A stretch of 64,000 bases of DNA from Yponomeuta sedellus (taxonomy: Eukaryota > Arthropoda > Insecta > Lepidoptera > Yponomeutidae): the NCBI GenBank assembly GCA_934045075.1, contig OW203726.1, positions 13,924,037 to 13,988,036 on the forward strand, read 5' to 3'. Positions 41,990 through 53,635 of the stretch are shown piece after piece; within the stretch, counting starts at the first letter, position 1, and the number at the start of each line of letters is the position of its first letter. The position numbers and the translations under genes are program-made. Below the pieces are notes generated by a model that saw only the letters and a list, made by a program, of their open reading frames with translations, was not told where the DNA came from and searched no databases.

Positions 41990-43019
41990 AGTATCGCGGA
42001 TCATTAAGAAATACAATTAAACTGTACAACGTCTATTTGTGACTTTGCCCTAACGCCGGCAAAAGGCCTTGTAATAATGGTAGGTGCCTCTCTCTATTCT
42101 GTCCTTCCGCATAATTCTGGCCATTGTGATAAGTACTACGGCACTAGAGCTTTTGGTGCCTGCGTAAACAAAGGCATTCGAAGACCTATTTGGTTTTATT
42201 ACTACAGACAACTATATGCTCCGTATTCACTATAAATTTTGAGTAGTCTGAAAACTAAAGCAAATTGAACGTGCCTTAGGAATGGCTATCGAATATGCTA
42301 ATATGCTAGTTTATTTTTTTCAAACGCACATTCCATATTTATTTGTTATACAATAGTGCAAAGATGCTTTTAACGAGTTACCGCGTGCTCAATTTTGATG
42401 ACCGAGCAAGCGAAGGATTTAACAATTAGAATGCTGACCGTTAGCGAGGGAACCGAAAGAGAACGAGGTGAAGAATCATTGCACTCGAGTGCAACTCGTA
42501 ACTTTTCATCCCACCTCAGCGAGGAAATGAGTAAATGCAAAAAAAAGTTTTAACAATATGACGTGAAAACATAATGGCGTACGCAAAGCAAATGAAAAAA
42601 TAAAGTATACGAAGAAAATTCCAAGTCTGAGGTTTTAACAAATTAAAAAAGGTTGTTTCATAAATTCAGCAACATGAAAGTAGAAATAATAGGTTTAATG
42701 ATCTTTTGTATTAACAAAGTGCACACGATGTTCTAAATTTAATTTACTTTATCCTCTAGCGGATAAAAACGGCTTCTGCACACATACATCGCAAAACCAC
42801 TTTTCGAGATGGGGGGTTGAAAAAACTATTTCGACACAAACTTAAACATATGGGAACCATTCAGCAAAATCGGTGCGTGCGCGCGGCTCATATAAATCGA
42901 GAGGCGGTGCGAGGACGCACATTTTTTGAAATAATATTTCTCAACTCGAGACAAGAATTATTCAATCGATTTGTTTTCCATCACCGTCAGTGAGTGGTAT
43001 TGCTACTACAAATTCATGA
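41990..43019. other. Mostly unique interval
   Basis: Contains a CpG-richer stretch (42870-42925) with 'catataaatcgagaggcgg', a TATA-like word without an initiator at +1. No gene recognised. Confidence 0.35.
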
Positions 43020-43275
43020 ATGTACATAACTTAGAAAATAAAGTCATTGGTACATTGGCCGGGTTTCGAACCCACGACGTCCCGATTGAGAAGCCGGCGT
43101 TCTTCACCGCTTCGCTAGCACCGCTTACAATCTGAGGGTCAAGGGTTTATATTCCTCAGCATTTGACATGCCCAAACCACGGTGGGCATACGTGGTTATA
43201 AAAGCCCATCCTCTCTCTTTCTCTCGCTGGGAAAATACCTGTCTCTGCAGACGTATATAGTTTTTATGGATGTAT
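43020..43275. mobile_element. SINE family D pieces
   Basis: 43020-43125 is a D head in reverse ('cgggtttcgaacccacgacg', 'gagaagccggcgtt', 'cgctagcaccgct'). 43140-43275 is D 3' body in forward orientation ('caaaccacggtgggcatacg', 'ccatcctctctctttctctc'). The two halves face opposite ways, so there are at least two inserts. Confidence 0.65.
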
Positions 43276-43324
43276 GGTTAGAACGGTCGGTTACGAAATC
43301 ATCCGTAAGTAACTAAATATACTA

Positions 43325-43662
43325 AGGGCCGGTTTCTGAATTGAGAAGTTCACAATTTAAGAAATACTTAAGTAACGTTCTGTCACGCTTTTTGCTGAGA
43401 CATTCGAAAAAACACGACCAGATAGGGAATGTATTATCAAAGGGAAAGATATAAAGTACCCGGAACCGGCGTGCGTGCATGCAACGACCCATGAACGTTA
43501 ATGAAGCGAAGGTGATCTGTCAGGATCGTGGCAAGTGGCAGTCCCTGGTCTCTGCCTACCCCTCTGGGATACAGGCGTGAGGTTACGTATGTATGTATGT
43601 ATTCGAAAAAACATACAGTTCACATTTACTTAGCGAAATTCTTAATTTTGACACTGGGCTTA
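43325..43662. mobile_element. MITE-E interrupted by a LINE remnant
   Basis: The left end 'gggccggtttctgaattgag' with 'aagaaatacttaagtaacgt' and the right end 'tttacttagcgaaattctta' to 'gacactgggctta' are the two termini of one MITE-E. Between them, 43440-43612 is an AYPSG LINE fragment. The word 'attcgaaaaaaca' occurs on both sides of the intruder. Confidence 0.8.
43440..43612 (+). mobile_element. LINE ORF2 C-terminal remnant nested in MITE-E
   Basis: 'ggaaccggcgtgcgtgcatg', 'gaacgttaatgaagcgaagg', 'atctgtcaggatcgtggcaa' and 'tctgggatacaggcgtgagg', then a (GTAT)n tail. It is the least mutated coding tail of this family in the window on the forward strand. Its presence inside a MITE dates it after that MITE. 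Confidence 0.85.
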
Positions 43663-44158
43663 AGTGTGTAAAAGTTGGCTGTACGCTGAGATTTCTTTGC
43701 CTTGGTGATCTACAATGAAAAGTTAACTGATAAGATAAGAGGGAGTCTTAAGATAGAGGGATTGCATAAACGCAGATAAGGCCAGGCTAACGAGCTCTCA
43801 AGGGAGACCTAGAGCTGACTCGAGCACGCTCTAACAGCGTTTTACTCCTAAAGTAATAGTGGTCGTAATTTCCCTCTATTAAACATTTAACGACACTTAC
43901 CAGATTATGTTCTAGTCTCCACTAAAAATTCCAGTATGAGCTGGATATTTTTAAATACAGAAACCGACTATAACGGCTTTAGTAAACTACTCCACTGTTT
44001 TTGATTCATCCGATTCGATTCATCCTTTTGTGTAATTTATTTGGGTTTTTTTTATATGGGGATATGACTCAATTGCGATGATGATACAGTTTATTTTTAT
44101 TTTTTATAAAGGAGGAAAAACAGAATTTACAACAAGTCGTAAAGGCATTAAATGACAT

Positions 44159-44565
44159 AGGGCCGATATCTGAGTTGAGAATTTCTCTAAGTAAATACTT
44201 AAGTAACGTTTTAATGTTGTATATCCTTTAGTAAATAATAAAACTGGAACGACTTCAACCGTGTGCTTTCTAAATATTGTTTTATTTATAATAAAACAGA
44301 AAACTGGATAAAACGGAATAAGCAGCCAGAAATAGTCAGGTCTAGTCTAGATGTAAAGAAGTAATACTAAAAATGAGGTAAATCTCAGAAATGGGTGACG
44401 TAATTATAATTTTTTGAAAATGATTGACAGAAAAAGAAGTATAAAAAATGGTGTAAGAAGTTCTGCACCGTTACAACGTTTTATTACGCTATTTGCTGCA
44501 AAATTAGAAGAGACAGTTAAGTATTTACTTAGCAAAATTCTCAATTCAGAAACTGGCCCTTAGCT
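44159..44565. mobile_element. MITE-E, longest copy
   Basis: The left end 'gggccgatatctgagttgag' and the right end 'ctcaattcagaaactggccc' are inverted, with matching subterminal 'taagtaaatacttaagtaac' and 'agttaagtatttacttag'. The ~330-bp interior is unique here and non-coding. Confidence 0.85.
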
Positions 44566-44790
44566 TATTAAATTTTCTTGATTCCTAAGCATTCCTCACA
44601 GCTAGACAGTTCTGAAGTATAAACCTGTTTAGGAGTGGGGTCTTGCTACAGAAGAAATAGGCATACTACGCTTGTAAGCTGTTAAAGGGTGAAACACACC
44701 AACGCGGTGCCGACTGATATAAATGCTACGGCTGTAAATGAAGTATCTATGGACGGTCATCGCCACCGCCAATACGATATTGATGACGAT

Positions 44791-44861
44791 AAGGATGAAA
44801 TACACGAAAGTGTATTTCATGATATGTATTTCAAGGATACACTGTCGTGTATTTCATCCTT
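44791..44861. repeat. Nested hairpin, 17-bp outer arms
   Basis: 'aaggatgaaatacacga' (44791-44807) pairs with 44845-44861. One mismatch further in, 'agtgtat' pairs with 'atacact'. The loop repeats the same words ('gtatttca'), as if built from local copies. Confidence 0.85.
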
Positions 44862-44869
44862 AAGAAATC

Positions 44870-45599
44870 TGCGCTACAAGTACATACTCGTATTTTTTAT
44901 CCCCGGATGACTGAATTGATGTCGTTTTTAATGTCGATAATGAACGACGGTGACGCGGTTGTAGCAAAATGACCCCACAATTGATCCGAGCGACCCAAAG
45001 CGTTCACAACAAGACACAATTGCCTGTCGCTATTTTGACGCGGTAATAATTTTAGAGAAGTCACAAGGAACTCAACTAGACATGAGGCGTGTTTAATAGA
45101 ACTTGTTACTTATACTTAGGATGAAATAATTACTGAACTTTTCATCAGGTAATATGCTTTTTACTTGTTATGAAACTACTCATAATTATTCATTTACATA
45201 ACGATTTTCGCGTTCTACCGTCTATTCGAATTGGGCTGATTTTTATCCATACCAATAATTTCTCACTCTAAACAGATTGAGGAACGAAGGTAAAAAAGAG
45301 ATGGACTGATTTCTTACTAACCGATTAACTGCTCTATTTGGCGTGAAGTGAATTTCCAGAAAAAAGGACGAGTTCTTTCGTAATAAATTTCCGCGTGAGT
45401 ATATGTAATGTTGCCATGCCGCTTCCATTAATTATAACGTTCATACAATATAGTGTTAATCTAGGGTGCGTAAATGTGCCATTGGACGCTGAATAAATCA
45501 TCTCAATACGTATCATCTCTCATAAAATACATACATTCTAATAATATGGCGAATGTAAGATGTTATGCACAATCACCAGCGGTACGAGGTTTACAGTAG
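44870..45599. other. Unassigned interval
   Basis: No recognised repeats or genes. Two overlapping reverse frames of about 60 codons at 45243-45516 are uninformative. Confidence 0.35.
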
Positions 45600-46024
45600 G
45601 TTATTATAGTTAGAATATTTTCAGGGCTTAATCGCGTAGTAATTTATTGCTATTTTACCTCGACGTTTCGACGACGTAACAGCCATCGTAGTCACGAGAA
45701 GACTGACAGCTGGCACCCTTTCACATCTTCGGCTGATGAGGTTTCAGACTACCCTCAATCAGCCATCACAAAGCACTATTAGGGTTGCAACACACTACAC
45801 TGACAATGTTGGACGATCTTGATGACCGGATCCCACGTTTGCGACAGTTTAAAACCACATTCCCGATTAAAATTTTTGTGTTTCTTAATTTCAACCGCTT
45901 CACGCACAATTCGGCTATAATAATGGCGATCGTTGGAAAGTACCGATGGTTTGTGTAATTCTATCCAGTGGTATGCGTTGTGTGACCCGGAATTTATATA
46001 TGATAATATTCGGAAATATTCTAA
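45600..46024 (-). pseudogene. Penelope-like retroelement 3' remnant (GIY-YIG region)
   Basis: The reverse strand is open from 46024 to the stop at 45779-45781 (about 81 codons). It reads YINSGSHNAYHWIELHKPSV, then YYSRIVREAVEIKKHKNFNR and ECGFKLSQTWDPVIKI. The R..RE.(I/V)EI.KH..NFNRE.G..LS..W.P arrangement is characteristic of the end of the GIY-YIG endonuclease domain in Penelope-like elements. The reverse transcriptase is absent. Downstream on the same strand (45600-45720) comes 'gaagcgtaacg'-type non-coding tail with 'gaaacgtcgaggtaaaatag'. It is a 5'-truncated, non-functional copy. Confidence 0.8.
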
Positions 46025-46029
46025 CTATG

Positions 46030-47489
46030 TGTACAAGTCACAAAAGTTTAAAATATGTTACAGTAGGTTATTAGTATTAGTATTAAGAACGATTATTTTC
46101 TTATAAACCGAACGGTTCTCTGTAGTGTCACTATTTCCTTAATGTAGCCCACGTCTAAATTGGTCCGACAAATAGTGGGTGGAAGTGGCAACCGGAAATA
46201 TGGATAATAATAGTTTTTACATTTCTCCTCAACATTTCAAAATGTTTATTGCGCAAATATTGCATAACACGCCGTATTACATATAAAAATGCTGGATTGA
46301 AAAACGCCGCTGCAATGCAATGCGGCTACCTCACGTTCAGCCGGACTTCTATTCGGCGGAAATAAAGTACGCCGCATTGTATGAGCACTTTAGGTTCGTC
46401 GGAGCGCCTTAAAATGTGAAATCCACACACAGACACACAAACAGGCTCTACCGATGAGCGATTTTGTAAGTTGTAGTTCCAATCATCACCGCAACTTAGC
46501 GCTGCATGATCATTACAACAAAACGATGTCATAATCAACAGCGGTGTCACGACAAAGTGAAATTAATATTGAAATTGGAAGTGCAAATATTAAGGCAGCT
46601 TGGGGTGCTAACTAGTGCCATTAATGGGATAAAAAACATAACTTGTTTTATAAAACTTTTATTTCAAAAAGTAAACATCAAAAATCTTAATATCTGTGAT
46701 TACTATTTGTTGAACATAAAACTTAGAACGTAATATCAACATCCAATAATAATAAGAACAATATAATCGATTTCTGCTAAAAGCTGTTGTTTTGTTTTTG
46801 TGTCCGGTCCGTCAAATAAAACTAAAATAGCATGGAAACCTCATGGTAGTAAGCCAATACAAAAAAAAATACTCAGGCTCAAATTGATCTAATTAGATCT
46901 TTAATCAGCAACGCATGGACCTTTTAAACAATTAAGCTGTGAAGATCATGCTACCAAAATTTCTTTAGCTTCGATTACTCCGCACCAAGCAAGCGTCGGC
47001 CGTAATTTGAGCTTACGCTAAGTCAGCTGAAATTACGACCGACAGTGAAATTACAGAAAAATAAACGAAATGTACGAAAATTATAAAATACAAAAAAAAC
47101 ATATCAAATATATCAAAGATTAATGTATATATTTTTAATCTGTTCTTTATAATTTATAGTCACCCTACATTGCTTCTTGCTGACAACCCTAACGTTGAAC
47201 GGCGCTTTGTAGATCGTATCGGCACCACAATTCGACTAAACGTGAACTTTCCGTATTGCGTTACAGCGACGTTTTTCAATCCAGTGCGCTTACATGTAAT
47301 ACGCTGTGTTATACGATATGGCTGCGAGATATGTATCACTGTAGAGTTATGAGAACGCGTAACTGTTACACCGTGATTGCTCTAACGTCACAGGTACCAA
47401 GATAAGAGAAATTTACAGTTTTCCCACTTTAGTACCAAACCTGGAACCTCCACATTTTTTTCTGGTTATGCAAGACCCATTGCCATTAA
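46030..47489. other. Mostly unique interval
   Basis: An imperfect inverted repeat 'gtcggccgtaattt/gaaattacgaccgac' lies at about 46995-47043. A 60-codon frame at 47170-47352 in slightly GC-richer sequence has no known domain. Confidence 0.35.
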
Positions 47490-47525
47490 AAATTGTGGTA
47501 AACACTTTAGTGTTTACCACAATTT
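47490..47525. repeat. Perfect 17-bp hairpin, 2-nt loop
   Basis: 'aaattgtggtaaacact', loop 'tt', then the exact complement (47509-47525). It is nearly a perfect palindrome. Confidence 0.92.
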
Positions 47526-47997
47526 GTTCAACACAGGACGCAGAAACACGTCAATTATGTCATTTGAAAGGACTTATAATACGAGTACCATCAACTAAAT
47601 ATCTTTGTCATAACTCCTAATTAAATGACTTTTTGTCAGCCAGGTCTTAAATGTTTTCAGACGCAAAACTCGGCTGAGAAAGAAATAGTGCAGACTTACG
47701 GGTGGCAACCAAGGTTTCTCGTTAATGTGATGATACGGTATGTCAAGTAGCTTATTTTTTATGGAGATATCGCACATCATGTTGCACTATTTTGCTGACC
47801 TTATAAGACCTTCTAGGTTTAGGGCCGGCAACCTTATTACAGACAACCGCTCTACGACCTAAGTACCTTGGTTTCCCGCGATGATGGGTCTCGCCGTATG
47901 GCGCGTAGAGAAGATTTTTTTTACTATATGAGAAACTCATCAAATTATCTATAATTTTTACTCTACTATTTTTACTTTTATGAAAAGTGTCAATTTT

Positions 47998-48077
47998 TTA
48001 TGGAATCAGGCGTTACTTTGCGGAAATCCATAATAGCATTAAAAAATGAAAATTACTTTCTAAATTCCGCCAAAAAA
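47998..48077 (-). mobile_element. Second copy of the 14.0-kb insert's tail
   Basis: 'tatggaatcaggcgttactt', 'tgcggaaatccataatagca' and 'ctaaattccgccaaaaaaa' are the reverse of 14291-14370. The inverted 5' partner is absent, so the ordinary form of this element is not palindromic. Confidence 0.85.
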
Positions 48078-48079
48078 AT

Positions 48080-48552
48080 TTAGTGGAATAATTTTTCAAA
48101 AGAAGGTTCTTTCCGCAGTGTTTGAGCATTAATTGAGTAAAACAATCTAAATTATCTGTTTTATACAACAGCTGGCTTTATACAACAGTGAAAAAATCGT
48201 GCATGTTTAAATTGGAATCCTGTTTAGACATGTTTCGAGAGTGTACTCAGTTGAACCCCCTCCATCCAATTAATTCTCCTCATTCCTCAGCCTCCGCTGA
48301 ATAAATAAGAACAAATTGCTCAGTCAATCAACAATCAGCATAAGAACAGTCGCGTAATAAACAGATATTAACGTGGCTACGAGGAAGTACTCGGTAATTT
48401 CATTAAAGACTATCGTTGGCTCGCAAAGTATTATGCGAAGATGATGATTTTTTCGTCATATAAACTTAACTACCCTTTTCCACTCCTTAAATGATCCCTT
48501 TTTAAAAAGGGAGCCATTCCCATACAAAAATCATCATTTACATTCTCAAAGG
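48080..48552. other. Unassigned interval with small palindromes
   Basis: A 16-bp perfect palindrome 'ccctttttaaaaaggg' (48496-48511) sits between 'gatgatgattttt' (near 48440) and 'aaaaatcatcat' (near 48528), giving a nested 12-bp inverted repeat. Confidence 0.6.
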
Positions 48553-48609
48553 AAAAAATCGTTTGAGAATGAAAATCATTGTTTGATTTTCATTCTCAAA
48601 CGATTTTTT
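48553..48609. repeat. Perfect 26-bp hairpin, 5-nt loop
   Basis: 'aaaaaatcgtttgagaatga' onward (48553-48578) is exactly complementary to 48584-48609; loop 'ttgtt'. The word 'cattctcaaa' just upstream (48541) is a third partial copy of the arm. Confidence 0.92.
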
Positions 48610-48614
48610 GGACG

Positions 48615-49424
48615 TCAGTAAAACTTTACCTCTATGTTTAGAGGACACAAATCAAGGTTTGCTCTTGCTTACAACTGAGACTCAAAAATAAATTAGAGCA
48701 TCATTCGCCACTCCTCTATGTTAACGTTTTCATTGATTAAGTCTTTAATTCATAGTTAACATGAATCGAGTTTCGCATTGGTTAAGAAGAATTGGTTATG
48801 AAAATAAATTTTGGAATGGTTTTGTAATATTCACATCCTATCAAAACACGAAATGTGATAAAGGGGCTAAGTTGGACACAAAGAAACCGTAGGATTGTAG
48901 GCTTCGCCGAATTTACATTCGTTAATTTAAACCCAGTAAGTCAGTAATCAAAGTATCGCTGGAAAGACGCAGAAAAGAAGGACCTGTCCTAGCTCGAGAT
49001 ACATGATTGAAGGGAGGTAGCCCAATACAGAGAAAACGGCATCTCTCACATCGCTGATCCAGTGAAAACAAATGAATGAATAAGTATTTTTATCTCGTTT
49101 GTTTTTACCCAACGAAATGAGGTCGATGTTTTCACCTGTCTCATTAAAAATAGCGGTGAGAGGTAGTGGGCGTCGAAATAGTATATGGTATTTTCCACTT
49201 TTTGCTACTTATGTAGTTACCACATATAGGGGACTTGCACCAAGACACTAGATAAGTAAATGTATTAAGACGTATCCAGGGATAAACGCATAAACTGCTG
49301 ATTGACAGGGTTCAGTCATACAAGTTCAAGCCAGACGTTTTTGGTATTATTCATTGCATAAAGCTTACCCTTGGTCATGTCACAAAGCGTTGGCGCAAGG
49401 TTGGTCTCAAATAGGTATAATACT
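48615..49424. other. Unassigned interval
   Basis: No feature recognised. Confidence 0.35.
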
Positions 49425-49665
49425 ACGGAGGTAATTGTGGTAGCGTAGCGGTAGAATTCTGTCCTTGCATTCGGGAGCTCGGGGATTTGAATCCCGGCAT
49501 ACACAGTTACGTACATTTGTGAACTTGTAGTTTAATACCAATCGCTAACTGTAATGGAAAACATCGTGTGGAACCTGGCTGTCTGAGCATACCTCAGAGC
49601 TTGAAAATGCCCGATGAGATTAAGCCCATACTATCTTTCGCTTTCCCTTTTAGCTACATAAAAAG
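49425..49665 (+). mobile_element. tRNA-derived SINE, family D, near full length
   Basis: A-box region 'ttgtggtagcgtagcggtag', B box 'ggggatttgaatcccggc', then 'cagttacgtacatttgtgaa', 'accaatcgctaactgtaatg', 'aacatcgtgtggaacctgg', 'gagattaagcccatactatc' and a 'agctacataaaa' end. Confidence 0.8.
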
Positions 49666-49975
49666 AACCGGCCAAGTGCGTATCGGGCAACACGCAGTAT
49701 AGGGTTCCGTAAAAAAAGGCGGTTATTGTCTTCTTTACGGAAGTAACAATTTCGTCAAAGTCAGTTTTAATTGATTTTGCACCTAATTTTGATAAATAAA
49801 AAAACACCAAATTTAGGTAAGGTATCCTAAAATAAAAACATTTTATTTTATTGTCGGCGTAATAAATATTATTATGCAAATTCCAAATTTTAGCTCTTTA
49901 GTACGTATCATGTCCGTGCTAAGCCGTGGACAGATAGACAGACGTCCATTGATATGGATTCCTTTTTTGACTACA
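49666..49975 (+). mobile_element. 'accggccaagtgcg' MITE-like element
   Basis: It begins 'accggccaagtgcgtatcgg' and 'agtatagggttccgtaaaaa', contains 'ttttagctctttagtacgta', and ends near 'ggacagatagacagacgtc'. This is a widespread non-autonomous repeat in Lepidoptera. It follows SINE-D with no gap. Confidence 0.8.
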
Positions 49976-49979
49976 ATAC

Positions 49980-50715
49980 CCTAAAAACGCTACTCACACG
50001 TGCTTTTTCAACGTTTCAAAGTATTTCAGCTAGAATTTCAAATAATGAAAGTTCTTCAAAATATTGAAGTTTTGTGGCTGCAGCACCTTCACAGTTAGGA
50101 AACCCTCCACAAGTTTGTAACTTTACTTTGAACCGATGACTTTGAAAGGCGCTGGAAACTTTGAAGCAAGTCCGACGTCAAAATTTAAAAGTGATTTCGT
50201 ATTTTCTTGGAGTATTTTTTTAACTTGGAACAACAAGACAATGTAAGTGTTTTCAAACGGTTTTAAATGATAAATTGTTTAAATGTTTATAAGAAAAGAC
50301 AAACAAAAGCCGAAGCCAACATAAACGCATAAGTAGAATTCTAGCTGACATGTCATAATACATTGAACAACACTCTCTAAGTCTCTACGCTGCAGATTGG
50401 TCTCCTAAAGGCTCATAGGCCATTGAAACACTCCAATTATTCTGCCTGTAACAAGTCGAAGAATGGAGCTAAATGACGGAGTAACTCGCTAAGAGCGCAC
50501 CGAGCTAGAGCGTAGTTTGTCCTCGCTGATTGAAGTAATTAAATACGATTAGATAATAGGAATTCTAGCTTGCCTTTCTTTCATAACATAATACATAAGC
50601 AAAGCAGCCTATATAAATACGACTATAATGTGGGGACAGGCCTTTTCTCAACGATAAAGGACAGAGAGAATATGGGGTTAATCGTTGGTTAAGCCCACCG
50701 CGGATTGGTAATTAT
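49980..50715. other. Unassigned interval
   Basis: Mostly unique. 'taagcccaccgcggattgg' (50692-50710) is a scrap of SINE-D just before the next SINE. Confidence 0.4.
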
Positions 50716-50970
50716 GACGGCCTTGGTGGCGCAGCGGTTTGGCACGCTGACTGTAAAACCGAAGGTCTCAGGTTCGATCCCCGGCCAGGTCAAACTAGGT
50801 AACGAACTTTTCTAGTTTGTCTCGGGTCTTAAATGTTATGTATATATTTATTTATTGTATTAAATCTATCGTCGAGTAAGCACCTGTACGACAAGTCATT
50901 TAGTTGTATTTAGGATGGGGCTAACGAGATCTGTGTAATGATCTATGTCCATGAATATTTATTTATTTAA
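50716..50970 (+). mobile_element. tRNA-derived SINE, family C, full length
   Basis: 'gacggccttggtggcgcagc', GACTGTAAAACC anticodon region, B box 'caggttcgatccccggcc', 'cgaacttttctagtttgtct', 'acctgtacgacaagtcattt', 'taacgagatctgtgtaatga' and an 'atttatttattt' tail. Confidence 0.9.
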
Positions 50971-51077
50971 TTTCAAGCGCTGAGTGGCTTGGACAGCCAC
51001 GTGTGTTTCATTTACGGTTAGCACCGTGTATTGTCTTTCTTTTAAATCACATCACACTTCACACCTCACATCACATC

Positions 51078-51297
51078 AAATCATCACACTAATACTATAA
51101 AGGGGAAAGTTTGTGAGTATGTATGTTTGTTACTGACGTCAAAACGGCTCGAGCGATTAAAAAAATGCTTTGGAGTTAGCTGACACCCTGGATTAACACA
51201 TAAGCTACGTTTTACTGCGGGAAAGTATCTTTTACTATCAATATACAATTTACTTCCCCTACTAACCTGCGGGTAACTCCGCGGGGCACAGCTAGTT
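51078..51297 (+). mobile_element. Lep1-type Helitron
   Basis: It starts 'tcacactaatactataaagg' followed by 'gaaagtttgtgagtatgtat' and 'gtcaaaacggctcgagcga'. It ends 'cgggtaactccgcggggcac' then 'agctagtt', with the terminal CTAG and a GC-rich hairpin just before it. No RepHel protein is encoded, so it is a non-autonomous Helentron/Helitron derivative of the kind common in moths and butterflies. Confidence 0.85.
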
Positions 51298-51384
51298 AAG
51301 AATAAATACACCAAGTGCGGGTAGGACTCGTGCTCTGATAGTTTTGAACTATCGATCACATAAACTTAAGTTTTGCAGTGAAAA

Positions 51385-51552
51385 AAAAATGTTTTCCAAT
51401 GGGGTACATTGGAGAACATTGTATATTTATGCCAAATTTCAGCTCACTAGTACTTGTATGGTATCTGTGTTAAACCGCGGACAGACAGACAAACGGACGG
51501 CCGAAAATGTCGAAACTATAAGGGTTCCTTGTTAACTACGGAACCTCATAAA
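51385..51552 (+). mobile_element. 'accggccaagtgcg' element, 3' half
   Basis: 'ccaaatttcagctcactagt', 'accgcggacagacagacaaa', 'cggacggccgaaaatgtcga' and 'taagggttccttgttaacta' then 'cggaacc' is the 3' half with its inverted 'gggttcc...ggaacc' terminus. A poorer scrap follows at 51700-51832. Confidence 0.75.
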
Positions 51553-51839
51553 ACCACTTAAGTGGTTAAATTAGCAACATAAAAGCACATAGAATATTGG
51601 ATTACCAAAGTGGACATGGTTATGACAAGAAAAAAAAAACAAGTTAAGGGATCCTAACCGAAAATAAACATTCTTGAAAAGACACATTCATACAAAATTT
51701 TAATACAAAAAGCGATGAAAAAGTTGTGCAATGGGCAATGGCTCCTTGGTAAACGGACGGTTGAACGGATGAACGTTTAGTCCGGGCTTTTTCCATTTTC
51801 CACAGAACCTCAAAAATTATTATTCATGTCCACGGCATT

Positions 51840-53630
51840 GTACGGACAACAATTACCAATCATTTTACCTAACCCGCCCGTTGGCATAGCTTTCTTCTTT
51901 TTACACAATTAACGTTCAATTATTACATTCTTGCAAAAAATATACCAACTGCTATTCTTACAATATTCCTTGTTTCTTGCAATTCTATACAAATTAGTAG
52001 ATAGTAGATACGTCTAGATTGTTCACCGGGACTTAGTAATATTCTGTCATGTACGATGCGGCTTTTTAGTATCAGTGGTAGCAGTAATTTGTTCCAATCA
52101 ACCTTTTACAAAAATTAACTAATAAAATTTATAATCTATTAAACTTTGTTAACCTAACCTAAGTTTGGTTCCCTTTTTCTGTACAAAATCTCCCTAATGG
52201 TATTATTTGGCAGTACTTACTCTTAAGGATGGTTACCATTAAGGCGAACAGTCACTATTCTTTATCAATAGGTGGTAATTGAAAATGATCATGGAGTAAT
52301 TCAATTTCGAAACTAAACTGGGCTATCTTTTTTTAAATTTAAACTGATGACGATTGGATATTTGTGTATATTAAAGAAAAATAACAAAGAAAATAATGGC
52401 TGTAGAATGTTAGCTCAGCTCAACAAAATTGTAAAGTCGCGAAAATATCGAATTTCTCGCAATACTATTGAGTAGCAATGGGTTACTCATTTAGGGCAAC
52501 GGACCCTTAATAAAAACATTTAACAATACTTTCTACCACATTTATTCCGTGGTTGAAATATTTGAAAAATATTTTTAGTTTCAAAGCAAAGATTAAACAC
52601 GAATTATTACCGTGTTCAAAAAAGTTCTAATATTACTTTGAAATTGTTGTTGAAAATCAACAACAATCCTATAAACTATTCCCAACAGAGCCAGACAGGG
52701 AAGATGGCTAGCTTTCTAAGTACAATCGACAGCACATCAATCTTTACATACGTACACCCATTCAGTTACGTTAAGGATGACTTTCCAACTGCGATCTGAC
52801 TTTCAAGTAAAGTTCTTATTTTGTTTTTATGAACTTAGTTCCAGTCATGTGCCCTATGTGATAGTCATCTATTAAAAACTTCACTAATGACATAACTGAT
52901 TTATTTGGCACTGACTCTCAATACATAGACATACTGGTTAGGAATTTCAACTCCGGACTTAACATTTATTTTTAATCAAACTCTATCGTTGTATTTGTCA
53001 TGTATTTAATAAGAAAGGACACCGGTTGAAGAATATAACACCGAGTTTATGAACCTATAAATAATCAAGTCTAATTGGGAGGGGTACGTACAAAATACGA
53101 TGTTCTTACGCCAAAATATTTGCAACAATATTGCAAATCAGCACGATTACAAGGGTGTATGTTTGCCTCCGCTTGGCAAATTATTTGATTCGATTTGTAA
53201 TTATTGGTTTACTCCTTGGTTGTCTACGCAAGTACTGACGTGTCTTTCCTGGGAGCTAGGCTGACTCCATCCTCCATCATGGCAAGCTTACTCCATCTAA
53301 AATCTAAGTCCCAGGCGGAGTGGTCCCGTCACCATCATGTGTGAGTGCAGGTGCCATTGGACGCTGTATCTTATTACGTAGAAGCAAATGCAATTTTTTT
53401 TTGTAATGATTCGATTTGTCGCTCTAGGGAGTTTTAATGGCGCCCCTTACGGAGCAATTCCTATACCACTGTAGTTTGGTTTTTATTCGCAAACGATATT
53501 TCGGATCACACTTTAACAATATGTTTAGGATACATATCAAGGTTTGGTCATGTAGTTATAAACTAAAAATAAAAAAATCAAAAATAAGTAAGTGCGTCGT
53601 AAGACTTCATTAAAACTAATATTAAGCTTT
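51840..53630. other. Mostly unique AT-rich interval
   Basis: One 11-bp hairpin 'attgttgttga/tcaacaacaat' near 52645-52668. No gene recognised in 1.8 kb. Confidence 0.4.
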
Positions 53631-53635
53631 AACGT

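Noticed and set aside
42885..42930. Core promoter around 'catataaatcg'
   Set aside because: No initiator at the expected distance and no donor or exon downstream.
45779..46024. Host GIY-YIG nuclease gene
   Set aside because: The NFNRE...LS..W.P signature and the adjoining non-coding tail are those of Penelope-like retroelements, and the frame is truncated without a start.
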